Below, piece after piece: positions 1 through 7,854 of a stretch of DNA of 64,000 nt. How positions within the stretch are numbered: position 1 is the first letter of the stretch; each line of letters begins with the position of its first letter. The notes under the pieces were generated by a model. The model did not search any database and had not been told where the DNA came from. It saw nothing but the letters and a program-made list of their open reading frames with translations. This stretch comes from a candidate division TA06 bacterium B3_TA06 (GTDB lineage: Bacteria; Hydrothermota; Tepidihabitantia; B3-TA06): NCBI GenBank assembly GCA_005223075.1, contig NJBO01000002.1, positions 199,588-263,587 of the forward strand, written 5' to 3'. Both the position numbers and the translations under genes were made by a program.

Positions 1-54
1 AACCGTGTTGTCGCGATGTCCAATTATTGCAATGACACGGTCATTGCACTCCAA
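1..54. repeat. Palindromic repeat family C, copy 1 (cut by window edge)
   Basis: This stretch matches positions 131-184 and is cut off by the window start. It holds the GTTGTCGC arm, the AATGACACGGTCATT hairpin and the closing GCACTCC arm of family C. Confidence 0.8.
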
Positions 55-120
55 ACTTTTCGTTATTTGTCATTGCGAGCCCGCTTGTCTTTTCGGGCCG
101 ACTTACGCGAAGTTTCTTTA

Positions 121-184
121 TGGAGTGCGACAACCGTGTTGTCGCGATGTCCAATTATTGCAATGACACGGTCATTGCACTCCA
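121..184. repeat. Palindromic repeat family C, copy 2 (three-way junction)
   Basis: An outer stem GGAGTGC/GCACTCC encloses two inner hairpins: GCGACAAC-CGT-GTTGTCGC, and AATGACAC-GGTCATT. A third copy at 32553-32603 keeps the fold but changes both arms of the first hairpin in a compensating way. Confidence 0.8.
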
Positions 185-200
185 AACGAGTCATTAAACG

Positions 201-253
201 TAGGGGCTGACGTTCGTAGCGCTTGGCTGCGTGCTTTGCGTCAGGTCCGCCCG
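201..253. repeat. TAGGGGC palindrome (family B), large-loop copy
   Basis: TAGGGGCTGACG begins the element and CGTCAGGTCCGCCC closes it. It shares the TAGGGGC opening with other intergenic palindromes near 8945, 25621, 28076, 28134 and 40833. The rest of 1-306 holds only repeat copies and no supportable gene. Confidence 0.55.
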
Positions 254-306
254 ATTCTTTTTACTAGTGGACTTTATTTAGAAGCTAGGCCAAGAATATT
301 TCTTAT

Positions 307-651
307 CTAGCCGTAGATTTTCTTCATCAAAGGACGGGGAGCTTTCCCCAGCCTGTCTACTATTCTTTCTAACGACAAAGTGGTGATGAGGTTCGGTCTC
401 GCAACAGATTCCTTGATAAGTCCACATTTAACGCTTTCTTGTGTGCTTATGTGGACATCATAATTATCCATTCGGTCTATACGCGAACTGATAGGAACCA
501 CTACAAAAGCAGATTCTCTGGTATTGAATTCTACGGTCGAAATGACTAATACCGGTCTTTCTTTGACAGGAACAGTTTTGATATATCCCTCATGGATGTC
601 CCTGGTATAAGGCACCTTCGCTATAAGGACATCTCCAGGGGATACGTTCAT
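307..651 (-). CDS. PemK/MazF-like toxin endoribonuclease
   Basis: The 114-residue protein has the layout of the PemK/MazF fold: an N-terminal GDVLIAKVPY strand, the KERPVLVIS strand, a central VVPISS segment and a C-terminal RIVDRLGKA helix. Family members cleave mRNA and are held inactive by a co-encoded antitoxin. The start ATG overlaps the stop of the upstream gene (ATGA), so the two are translationally coupled. The usual RP-V-L and PIS motifs are present; activity is inferred. It is the last gene of a three-gene operon. Confidence 0.75.
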   Translation of the reverse strand: MNVSPGDVLIAKVPYTRDIHEGYIKTVPVKERPVLVISTVEFNTRESAFVVVPISSRIDRMDNYDVHISTQESVKCGLIKESVARPNLITTLSLERIVDRLGKAPRPLMKKIYG

Positions 652-905
652 AGGGGTCTGCGTTTTTTGTGGTCAATAATGTCTTCTTCTTCTAGCCAAG
701 ACTCATAAGCTTTGCTGCTGATTGAGGCGATAAAAAATTCCTCGTCGGTGGCTTCTTCATAGATAACATCCTGCGAGAGTGTGATGTTGAATTCGCAATA
801 CGTTTCTGCTGCTATGTATTGAAGTTCTGACGTTTCTAACCCAGATTCTGGGATCGTTTTGCTGTTCACTAATTGAGTTACAGTCGTTCCCGAAGGAGGC
901 ATCAC
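648..905 (-). CDS. Small acidic protein, putative antitoxin
   Basis: This 85-residue acidic protein lies directly upstream of, and overlaps, the PemK-like gene, which is the usual place for an antitoxin. I do not recognise a known antitoxin DNA-binding domain. The sequence is rich in Glu and Thr with a short basic tail (HKKRRPL). The start is GTG at 905 or ATG at 902, and the GTG overlaps the stop of the upstream gene. The antitoxin role rests on position only. Confidence 0.5.
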   Translation of the reverse strand: MMPPSGTTVTQLVNSKTIPESGLETSELQYIAAETYCEFNITLSQDVIYEEATDEEFFIASISSKAYESWLEEEDIIDHKKRRPL

Positions 906-1306
906 TTTTCCTTTCTTGTGATCTCAATTTTACGTGAACCTACTAATTGATGGGAAACTAAGAACTCGATTGTATACACACCGGGTTTTGGGAAAACCAT
1001 GCCATTTATAACAAAATTGAGTTCAATTGTGGCGAATTTATCTTGAAAAACAACCGGTTCTTGAATTTGAGCAAGCACGTTTCCCTCTGGATCCAAAAAC
1101 TTAAGCATCCCTTTTGTCTCTCCTATGTAGTTCGTTAATGAGACATAAACGTGCATACGGGCGTGGCGAGTGGGGAAAGCAGACACTTTAATCGAGTTAA
1201 ATAGCCCCATCAGAGATAGCTTGCGAGTGTTTTCCTCTCTAATAATATTATCACAAATCACAATCGCCTGGCAAATTGGCGCCATACTGGACTTCTTTTT
1301 AGGCAT
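902..1306 (-). CDS. DUF6941-like conserved protein
   Basis: The 134-residue product starts at MPKKKSSMAP. It carries the pattern I associate with the DUF6941 family: an ICDNIIREE segment, then SLMGLFNSI, then beta-rich sequence (HVYVSLTN, GVYTIEFLV). Its function is unknown. I chose ATG 1306 because a TTGACA-N16-TATACT promoter ends 8 nt before it, and an upstream start would lie inside that promoter. It is the first gene of an operon with the putative antitoxin and the PemK-like toxin. Confidence 0.65.
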   Translation of the reverse strand: MPKKKSSMAPICQAIVICDNIIREENTRKLSLMGLFNSIKVSAFPTRHARMHVYVSLTNYIGETKGMLKFLDPEGNVLAQIQEPVVFQDKFATIELNFVINGMVFPKPGVYTIEFLVSHQLVGSRKIEITRKEK

Positions 1307-1314
1307 CGTGAAAA

Positions 1315-1342
1315 AGTATAGTGGCTTCGAGTTCACTGTCAA
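1315..1342 (-). promoter_or_regulatory. Promoter of the 902-1306 operon, leaderless
   Basis: TTGACA (1337-1342), 16-bp spacer, TATACT (1315-1320). The ATG follows after 8 nt, and no Shine-Dalgarno sequence fits in the gap. Confidence 0.8.
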
Positions 1343-1440
1343 GCCCCACTTTCATGGCTCAAGAAGCATTCTTTCATGCATGGTTAAAATCTAGTCAAAA
1401 CCGTGAAGAGTGCAATATAAACCTGACGATTTGTTTCCTA

Positions 1441-1468
1441 TTGACTACAGCCGTTTGCTCCGTAAACT
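1441..1468 (+). promoter_or_regulatory. Promoter of the amidotransferase gene, leaderless
   Basis: TTGACT (1441-1446), 16-bp spacer, TAAACT (1463-1468). The GTG start at 1475 follows after 6 nt. Confidence 0.7.
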
Positions 1469-1474
1469 GCGTAA

Positions 1475-2071
1475 GTGAAGCCTTCGGTTCTTTTAATCAA
1501 CACCTACAAAGCGGCGGACGATAAACGGATGCCCAACTATGTTACCTGGTTGGAACCTCACTTTGGGGTTACGACCGTTTACGTTGATGAACTTAAATCC
1601 CCGGATGTCTCCGAAGACGCCATCGTTGTCACCGGCTCGGAGTGGCAGATTGCGAGCGATCCTATCCCTGAGATAATCACCAAGCTCTATCTTGAGACGC
1701 AGAAACCACTCCTCGGCATCTGCTGGGGGCACCAGACCCTTGCTTATGCCTGGGGTGCCAAGGTCATCCGCAAGAACCGCTTCATCGAGCGCGATGAGGT
1801 CATCCGGGTCATGAAGACCGAGGAGCTGCTTGAAAACATGGGGCTTTTCTTCACCGCCAACGAGTCGCACTACGAGCACGTGGTGAAGGATAAGAACCTT
1901 GCAAAACACTTCGAGGTTTTAGCCTACTCAGACAGCTGCAAGGTTGAGGTCATAAGGCATAAGGAGAGACCTCTTTGGGGGGTGCAGTTTCACCCGGAGC
2001 GCTCAGGTGCTACAGGCCGTCGGCTTGCCGCCAACTTTGCGCGGATCGTGGCGAATCCCCTCGGTCTCTAA
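1475..2071 (+). CDS. Class I glutamine amidotransferase (GMP-synthase-like)
   Basis: The 198-residue protein is a stand-alone class I glutamine amidotransferase domain, which hydrolyses glutamine to supply ammonia. The nucleophile motif GICWGHQ places Cys83, and FHPE supplies His173 and Glu175, completing the catalytic triad. No synthetase domain is fused and no partner is adjacent, so the acceptor substrate is unknown. The GTG start lies 6 nt after a -10 box and has no Shine-Dalgarno sequence, so the mRNA is probably leaderless. Confidence 0.8.
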   Translation: MKPSVLLINTYKAADDKRMPNYVTWLEPHFGVTTVYVDELKSPDVSEDAIVVTGSEWQIASDPIPEIITKLYLETQKPLLGICWGHQTLAYAWGAKVIRKNRFIERDEVIRVMKTEELLENMGLFFTANESHYEHVVKDKNLAKHFEVLAYSDSCKVEVIRHKERPLWGVQFHPERSGATGRRLAANFARIVANPLGL

Positions 2072-2081
2072 GGGACAAAGA

Positions 2082-2227
2082 AACCGCAGATTGAAACTCG
2101 TTTCACTCGTTTCCCTTCGGGACGCCGATTACACGGATTGAATTGAATCCTTTTAGTCCTGGATTAATCTGTGTCATCTGTGTACTCCTACGGAGAGAAC
2201 GACTCCCAGGAGTTCTCATCTGCGGTT
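2082..2227. repeat. 146-bp element with inverted terminal repeats
   Basis: The ends are AACCGCAGAT (2082-2091) and its exact reverse complement ATCTGCGGTT (2218-2227). The interior contains partly inverted pieces (ACACGGATT, AATCTGTGT). Half copies occur at 15602-15627 and 18959-18985. It encodes nothing recognisable and resembles a small non-autonomous mobile element. Confidence 0.6.
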
Positions 2228-2249
2228 AAGAATCAATCTGTGGTTTGCC

Positions 2250-2277
2250 TTGACACGTCCCAAGGCGCTCATATACT
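2250..2277 (+). promoter_or_regulatory. Promoter of the transglutaminase-lptD operon, leaderless
   Basis: TTGACA (2250-2255), 16-bp spacer, TATACT (2272-2277); ATG 2283 follows after 5 nt. Confidence 0.8.
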
Positions 2278-2282
2278 CCCTC

Positions 2283-3716
2283 ATGCGTAAGAAATCAATT
2301 CCGTTCGTACTTTTCGTACTTGCCCTCGGTTCACTTGCCTGCGGGGGTAAGCTGGGGATTAAGGATGCACGGATTGCGCCGTCCGAGGACTGGATGGGCA
2401 TATATATAAATAATGCCAAGATCGGCTACGTCTACTCCAGGCAGGAGATCAAGGGGAATAGCTACCGGTTTACCCAGAAATCCACGATGAGGTTTGAGCT
2501 TTTAGGCTCGGACGAGACGTTCGCCACCACACTGGAAGCCGTGACCGATAAGGATCTGAACCTTGAGGAGTTTACCTTTGACATCTCTTCGCGGCAGCAC
2601 ACGTTCTACGCGGAGGGTAAACGCGAAGGCGAGGTGATAAAGGTGAAGATCGAGACCGCTGGACGTGTAGAGACCAAAGAGATTCAGGCAAAATACGCCC
2701 TTATCTCGCCTGCGCTTGCCCCCTGGGTGACGACACGCTCGCCAAAGCCCGGGGACAAGCTGACCGTTACCGTATTCGAGCCTACCTTGCTTAAGACCCT
2801 GCCTGTCTCGATCAAGGTGATTGCACCAGAGACCCTTCTGCTCGATGGTGTCCGGGTTCCCACCTTGAAGATGGAGATGCGTATGATGGGGCTTTGCTCA
2901 GAGGTGTGGCTGGATTCTACAGGTGCGAGTGTGAAGGAGATCCAGCAGCCCGGGATCGTTATGGTGCGCGAGCCTCGCGAGAAGGCGCTTGAAGCTGTCT
3001 CCGGCGCTGCAAAGCTTGATCTCTTAAGCTTCTTCGCGGTAAGGTCTGATTCGGCTATCGCGGGCCCGCGTGGTCTGAAGGAGCTTAAGCTGCGAGTCGA
3101 GGGTCTAACCCGGCGCGAAGACCTTATAGTCTCTTCAACTACACAGAAGGCAAAATGGATTGAGGAGGGTGTGGAGCTTACCATAACCCGGCCTGATACT
3201 GTCAAGATTGGACGATCCAGCATACCCCAGAAGTCGCCTCGTGAGTTCCTTGGCTCCAGCTTCTACATACAAGCAGAGGATCCTCAGATCAAACGAACAG
3301 CCAGCCGGATCGTGGGAGATGAAACTGACGCGATGAGTGCTGCTGCAAAGCTAGTGAACTGGGTCTATGCGAATCTCAGAAAGCGCGCCACTGCATCGGT
3401 CCCCTCAGCAGTCGAAGTATTAGAAACTCGTGAAGGCGACTGCAACGAGCACGCCATACTTCTGGCCGCCCTAGGAAGAGCCGCAGGAATCCCGACAAAG
3501 ATCAATGTAGGACTTGTCTATCTTGACGGAGCCTTCTACTACCACGCCTGGAACTCCTTCTGGATCGGCGAGACCTGGGTTCCGGCAGACGCCACCTACG
3601 GTCAGTTGCCTGCAGACCCCACCCATGTTCAACTGCACGAGGGCGAGCTGGGCGAGCAGGCACGGGTGCTCTCGGTGGTTGGCGAGATTGAAATAGACGT
3701 TATCTCTTACAGGTAG
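2283..3716 (+). CDS. Transglutaminase-like lipoprotein
   Basis: The 477-residue protein begins with a lipoprotein-type signal (MRKKSIPFVLFVLALGSLAC). After about 330 residues of beta-rich sequence comes a transglutaminase-like core: GDCNEHAILLAALGRAAGIP (catalytic Cys), YYHAWNSFWI (His) and WVPADATYG (Asp). Family members act as cysteine proteases or transferases; the substrate here is unknown. I chose ATG 2283 because the signal peptide starts there and the promoter ends 5 nt before it. Two bases separate its stop from the lptD-like gene, so a role at the cell envelope is plausible. Confidence 0.75.
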   Translation: MRKKSIPFVLFVLALGSLACGGKLGIKDARIAPSEDWMGIYINNAKIGYVYSRQEIKGNSYRFTQKSTMRFELLGSDETFATTLEAVTDKDLNLEEFTFDISSRQHTFYAEGKREGEVIKVKIETAGRVETKEIQAKYALISPALAPWVTTRSPKPGDKLTVTVFEPTLLKTLPVSIKVIAPETLLLDGVRVPTLKMEMRMMGLCSEVWLDSTGASVKEIQQPGIVMVREPREKALEAVSGAAKLDLLSFFAVRSDSAIAGPRGLKELKLRVEGLTRREDLIVSSTTQKAKWIEEGVELTITRPDTVKIGRSSIPQKSPREFLGSSFYIQAEDPQIKRTASRIVGDETDAMSAAAKLVNWVYANLRKRATASVPSAVEVLETREGDCNEHAILLAALGRAAGIPTKINVGLVYLDGAFYYHAWNSFWIGETWVPADATYGQLPADPTHVQLHEGELGEQARVLSVVGEIEIDVISYR

Positions 3717-3718
3717 CC

Positions 3719-6121
3719 TTGGTTCTCATATTCCTTCTCTTTGCTCAGCCTCTGCAAAAACCCGCGAGGCAGGAGGTTGTGAGGGAGGCGGTGGGACGGG
3801 ACTCGGTTGATCAGGACACGGCTTATCAGGATACGATCAGAGGTGGGGTGTCTCAGGTCAGGTTCAAAGCCGATACGATCATCTTCTACACCGATACAAA
3901 GAACGTGCTTCTATTGCATAACGGTGAGGTAACCTATGGCGATTTGACTGTTTACTCCGACTCCATACGGTTTTCAACCCAGAAGAGACTCCTTTCCGCA
4001 TTCAAGGGAGCAAAGCTTAGATCTTCAAGCGACAGCCTGATAGGCGAGCAGCTGGACTACGCGGTCGAGACCCAGAAAGGGGTAATGACTGAGGGACGCA
4101 CGCAGATAGAGAAGGGCTACTTCGCAGGTCAAGGCGTCTGGCTTGTCGAGGAGAACACCATCCACATCACCCGCGGCTATTACACGACCTGTGAGCGCTA
4201 CCCGCCGCACTATGATTTCTATGGCAGCGAGCTTAAGGTGATTTTGAATGATATGGTCATCTCCCGACCTATCATTCTGCGTGTCCGGCGTATCCCGGTG
4301 CTGGCCGCACCATTCTGGTATCTACCCATCGGCAATAAGCGTAAATCAGGACTTATGCCCTTCAAGTTCGGTCACAGCGATGAGGAAGGCTGGTTTACCA
4401 AGATGATCCGCTACTACTGGGTAACGAACGACTACTCGGATGCCTTGTTTTCGCTTGATATCTTTACTCGCAAGGGATTCAGGCCCGGCGTACTCTTTCA
4501 ATGGCGCTACGGTCCCAGGGGCGCGGAGTACGCGGCTGGAAGGTTTAGCGCCAATTACATCAACGAAACAGACACCCGGAAGCAGCGCTGGACGCTTGCC
4601 TTAAACAACACAAGCTACATCCCCGACGGGACCAAGATTACTGCCGTCATAAACTTCCGCAGCGATCAGAGTTACATCATCGAATATATAGAAGACGAGG
4701 ACAGCCTGACTATGCTTTTGGATCAAAGGACCCGCTCGGATGTATCAATCTCACGAAAGCTCCTTGGCAGACCTACGACCATTTCTGCGTCCCGCGAGGA
4801 TGACTTAAGAACAGGCTCCTACACAATGACCTTGCCTATCTTCAACTTCTCATGGCCAACTGCAACGCTCTGGGATTTCTTTACCGTAAATTTTGGAAGC
4901 TTCGGCGTCAATAACCAGTACCGTCATGACGTAACCCAGATTATAGACACCCTTGGAGATACGTTGGAGACCATCGAGGATTTTCGAACAACCAGGTTCT
5001 CACAACCGCTTACCCTGTCATGGAGCTATAATCTCCTTGGTGCCTACACCTTTGGCCAAACCTGGAACGCAGGGCAGAGCCTTACATGGACTCAGGACAG
5101 CCTTATCCGAGAAGCTGACTACTCGCTCTCCAACTCCATGGGGACGGAGCTTTCGCGTATCTTCGGGATATACATCCTTGGGATGAACGGGATGCTGCAC
5201 TCGATAAGACCCACAATCACACACACGATCACCCCGGCAAAGGGGACGATCCATCCCTGGCTGGTGTACCCGCGTTTTGATACCACCCTTGCCTCTCACA
5301 GGGTCAATCTGAATATCGCCCAGTCCTTGCAGGCAAAGTTCCGTGCTCGTGGGGATACAACGAGATTCAGGAAACAGGATCTCCTGACTCTCTCAACAGG
5401 CATCGGTTACAATCTTCTTACCGACAGCCTGACACCGGCCACGGCCACTATCTATTTGCCTTCAGGTTTACCTGTTCAGGCCAATGTTAACATGAGTTAT
5501 AACCTCTATACCGACAGCTTCGCCCTTAAAACCTCAGCCAGCGCCAGTGTTGACAAGCTGCTGTTCCCCTTATTCGGGTTGCGGGAAAGGGGAGTAGTAG
5601 AAGAAGATACCATAGCCTGGGACAGTCTGGGGATTGAACGTGGGGATACGGCAGCATTTGACAGCATAATGAGGCTGCAGCCCCCGGATAGTATGGTCAT
5701 AAGTGAGGATTCCCTTTATCGCCCTTACGAGAAGAAGGAGACGTTCCTGGAACGATTCTCAAAAAGCAAGCTTTCACTTGAGAATAGTTGGGGTATTCGT
5801 AGCGACTCCCTGGGAGGGGTGGGCAAGTCCGACCACATGGTATCTGCCAGGACCCAGCTGTTCTTACCGTTTGAGATTGAGTTGAATCTGAGCGTGGCTA
5901 CGAATCTTACCGAGCCAAAGGCCCGCTGGCAGGACTACATAGCGAGCTACAACCTTTCTCTGGTCAAGGGGTTGCACTGCTGGGAGGCGGTGTTCGAGGT
6001 TACGCCAAGGGACGGCTTAAGTATGGCACCGGATAACCTCGAGTGGAATTTTTACGTGCGCGTCAAGGAGCTGCCCGACATCCAGTTCGGCAAAGGCATG
6101 CTCAGGCAGCTGGGTGAGTAG
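3719..6121 (+). CDS. lptD: LPS-assembly protein LptD-like (OstA)
   Basis: The 800-residue protein resembles LptD, the outer-membrane channel that inserts lipopolysaccharide. A short hydrophobic N-terminus is followed by an OstA-type jelly-roll (about residues 45-170, with repeated short strands such as DTIIFYTDTKNVLLLHNGEV). The LptD transition region IPVLAAPFWYLPIGNKRKSG comes next, and then a long alternating beta-barrel part rich in Asp-Ser turns. The start is TTG, two bases after the upstream stop, which implies coupled translation. The assignment comes from the jelly-roll and the P-F-W-Y-P motif; the barrel is divergent. It is strong evidence for a diderm envelope. Confidence 0.8.
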   Translation: MVLIFLLFAQPLQKPARQEVVREAVGRDSVDQDTAYQDTIRGGVSQVRFKADTIIFYTDTKNVLLLHNGEVTYGDLTVYSDSIRFSTQKRLLSAFKGAKLRSSSDSLIGEQLDYAVETQKGVMTEGRTQIEKGYFAGQGVWLVEENTIHITRGYYTTCERYPPHYDFYGSELKVILNDMVISRPIILRVRRIPVLAAPFWYLPIGNKRKSGLMPFKFGHSDEEGWFTKMIRYYWVTNDYSDALFSLDIFTRKGFRPGVLFQWRYGPRGAEYAAGRFSANYINETDTRKQRWTLALNNTSYIPDGTKITAVINFRSDQSYIIEYIEDEDSLTMLLDQRTRSDVSISRKLLGRPTTISASREDDLRTGSYTMTLPIFNFSWPTATLWDFFTVNFGSFGVNNQYRHDVTQIIDTLGDTLETIEDFRTTRFSQPLTLSWSYNLLGAYTFGQTWNAGQSLTWTQDSLIREADYSLSNSMGTELSRIFGIYILGMNGMLHSIRPTITHTITPAKGTIHPWLVYPRFDTTLASHRVNLNIAQSLQAKFRARGDTTRFRKQDLLTLSTGIGYNLLTDSLTPATATIYLPSGLPVQANVNMSYNLYTDSFALKTSASASVDKLLFPLFGLRERGVVEEDTIAWDSLGIERGDTAAFDSIMRLQPPDSMVISEDSLYRPYEKKETFLERFSKSKLSLENSWGIRSDSLGGVGKSDHMVSARTQLFLPFEIELNLSVATNLTEPKARWQDYIASYNLSLVKGLHCWEAVFEVTPRDGLSMAPDNLEWNFYVRVKELPDIQFGKGMLRQLGE

Positions 6122-6268
6122 ATAGCGTTGCCAAGCAACGCCGCGGGAACCCCGAATTCAACACCTCTTTGCCACTGAGTAAAAAATCGCAAAGAAGAAA
6201 TCTCAAGGCACCGTTGCCAACCAAGAGCGGCCTTGCCTCGTCGGTGCAAACTTTAAACCTTGTAAGAT

Positions 6269-6385
6269 TTACTTCTCGAATAGCGAGGCGAAGGCGCCGG
6301 GCAACTCCACTATGAACCCCAGATGCCCCTTGCCATTGGTCTCAAAACCTGCTGAGACTATGCCTTTTAACTGCACGTGACTCAT
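6269..6385 (-). pseudogene. Truncated copy of the HicB-like N-terminus
   Basis: ATG 6385 opens 38 codons that match the first 31 residues of the 6506-7258 gene with one change (H-Q to H-L in GKGHQGF), then run into unrelated sequence and TAA. It lies in the upstream member of the 212-bp duplication and keeps its leaderless promoter (TTGACA, TATATT). It is most likely the stump left after the rest of a duplicated gene was deleted. Confidence 0.75.
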
Positions 6386-6500
6386 GTGAAAATATAAACC
6401 CAGCGCGGCTTTTGTCAAGGACACTGATCACCAGCCTTTTCTTAACACCACCAATCTGGCACCTATAATCAAACCCTATGAGCATAAAGACTTACGGAGA
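6289..6500. repeat. 212-bp direct repeat, copy A
   Basis: This copy aligns without gaps to 7162-7373 at an offset of 873 bp, with only scattered mismatches. It holds the 5' end of the HicB-like gene, the divergent promoter region and the first codons of def (ATG 6478). The def fragment reads MSIKTYGEG and then runs into the 3' end of the HicB/DinB gene, stopping at 6528. Positions 6122-6268 hold a GCGTTGC-CAA-GCAACGC hairpin just after lptD and nothing else I can support. Confidence 0.9.
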
Positions 6501-6505
6501 AGGTT

Positions 6506-7258
6506 TTATCCGTTGGTCGTCTTCATAAAATGGAACGGATCATCGTAGGCATCAATTATTCCCAATTGTCTTTGGCGCTCCAGGATTCTTGTTATCGCCT
6601 TGGCGTGTATCCTGTCGTGCCAGATGAATCTCCTAAGCACCTTCTTAAGGGTCCAGAGTTCACCATTCTCCTCAAACATCGCTAGATTGTTGTTTTCCAT
6701 GTAGAAGGCACCCAGCTTTTCCAGACAGCGCTCTCTCGTATCTGCAAAATCTCCATCCATCTCTTCCGTTATTCCTATCCGGGACAAGTAATAGAATTGA
6801 CAGTTCCTTACATGGTCAAATATTCGTTGTATGGTCGCAGGGTTGTCTCCGTAGAAGGTCTTTCTGATTCTTGATTCATCTATCCAATCCTTGTGCTGAG
6901 TGCTGGTGTAAAGTTTGACGAACGTCTCTTTTGAATATCGAGCCAGATCAGCCAGTCTTTTAAACTCCTCCACTCTAATTTCACCCCTATCCGCCTCCAG
7001 CAGGATCGCGGTATCCGCGTCCTCGACCACTGCGTTGCTTTTATGTCTCTGGACGATTCGAATCTCATAATCATGTTTTGGTTCCATTCCCAGCCATTTC
7101 AAATACAGATCCACTTCCTTCTTAACCTTGTCGAGGGCTTGCCTTTCGGTCTTCCCTCGCACGAAGGCGCCTGGCAACTCCACTATGAACCCCTGATGCC
7201 CCTTGCCATTGGTCTCAAAACCTGCTGAGACTATGCCTTTTAACTGCACGTGACTCAT
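6506..7258 (-). CDS. HicB-like / DinB-like fusion protein
   Basis: The 250-residue protein joins two domains. Residues 1-70 resemble a HicB-type antitoxin fold (HQGFIVELPGAFVRGKT, then QALDKVKKEVDLYL). Residues 90-250 resemble a four-helix DinB domain with conserved histidines in IFDHVRN and WHDRIHAKAI. No HicA toxin is next to it. ATG 7258 lies 5 nt after a TATATT box and matches the truncated copy upstream. Its function is unknown; the HicB part may bind a partner, and the DinB part may bind metal. Confidence 0.6.
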   Translation of the reverse strand: MSHVQLKGIVSAGFETNGKGHQGFIVELPGAFVRGKTERQALDKVKKEVDLYLKWLGMEPKHDYEIRIVQRHKSNAVVEDADTAILLEADRGEIRVEEFKRLADLARYSKETFVKLYTSTQHKDWIDESRIRKTFYGDNPATIQRIFDHVRNCQFYYLSRIGITEEMDGDFADTRERCLEKLGAFYMENNNLAMFEENGELWTLKKVLRRFIWHDRIHAKAITRILERQRQLGIIDAYDDPFHFMKTTNG

Positions 7259-7263
7259 GCGAA

Positions 7264-7291
7264 AATATAAACCCTGCGCGGCTTTTGTCAA
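7264..7291 (-). promoter_or_regulatory. Promoter of the HicB/DinB gene, leaderless
   Basis: TTGACA (7286-7291), 16-bp spacer, TATATT (7264-7269); ATG 7258 follows after 5 nt. It is divergent from the def promoter 24 bp away. Confidence 0.8.
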
Positions 7292-7314
7292 GGACACTGA
7301 TCGCCAGCCTTTTC

Positions 7315-7342
7315 TTGACACCACCAATCTGGCACCTATAAT
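7315..7342 (+). promoter_or_regulatory. Promoter of def-fabD, leaderless
   Basis: Perfect consensus: TTGACA (7315-7320), 16-bp spacer, TATAAT (7337-7342). ATG 7351 follows after 8 nt. Confidence 0.9.
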
Positions 7343-7350
7343 CAAACCTC

Positions 7351-7839
7351 ATGAGCATCAAGACTTACGGAGAGGCAATACTTCGCAAGAAGGTCGAGCC
7401 GGTGACCTCTTTCGATGGAGAGCTTGCCCACATCGCAGCGCAGATGAAGAAGACGATGCAAGAGGTCAACGGTGTCGGTCTGTCGGCAAACCAGGTTGGT
7501 TTCGATAAGGCTCTGTTTATTGTGAAGTTGAGTGATGAGACGTACGCATTCGTAAACCCTGAGCTTACCCCCCTATCAAACGAGACCAATAAGACAGAGG
7601 AGGGATGTCTCTCCATCCCCGGGGTGTGGGTTGATGTCGAGCGCTACCTTAAGGTGCGTCTTAGCGCCAAGAACCTTGAGGGCGAAACCATAGAGCTGGA
7701 GCTTGAAGGACACCTAGCACGGGTGATACAGCACGAGGTGGATCACCTTGCAGGGGTGTTGATCATTGATCGGATCGGGCCGGACGAGCGGCGTCGCATC
7801 GCCGATCAGTTGGAAGAGATCAAGAACAAAGCGTCATAA
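7351..7839 (+). CDS. def: Peptide deformylase
   Basis: The enzyme removes the formyl group from the N-terminal methionine of new proteins. All three family motifs are present in the 162 residues: GVGLSANQVG, EEGCLSIP with the metal-binding Cys, and QHEVDH with two metal ligands and the catalytic Glu. The usual first motif is GxGLAAxQ; here Ser replaces the first Ala. The gene is expressed from a consensus promoter without a leader, and is followed 15 bp later by fabD. Confidence 0.97.
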   Translation: MSIKTYGEAILRKKVEPVTSFDGELAHIAAQMKKTMQEVNGVGLSANQVGFDKALFIVKLSDETYAFVNPELTPLSNETNKTEEGCLSIPGVWVDVERYLKVRLSAKNLEGETIELELEGHLARVIQHEVDHLAGVLIIDRIGPDERRRIADQLEEIKNKAS

Positions 7840-7854
7840 GATCTTGGAGGGTTG

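Larger units (their letters stand above)
7162..7373. repeat. 212-bp direct repeat, copy B
   Basis: This is the intact counterpart of copy A. It spans the HicB/DinB 5' end, the divergent promoters and the first eight codons of def. Confidence 0.9.

Noticed and set aside
1-188. Near-identical direct repeats that could suggest a CRISPR array
   Set aside because: There are only two copies about 130 bp apart, the repeat is a palindrome also found at 32553, and no cas genes are present.
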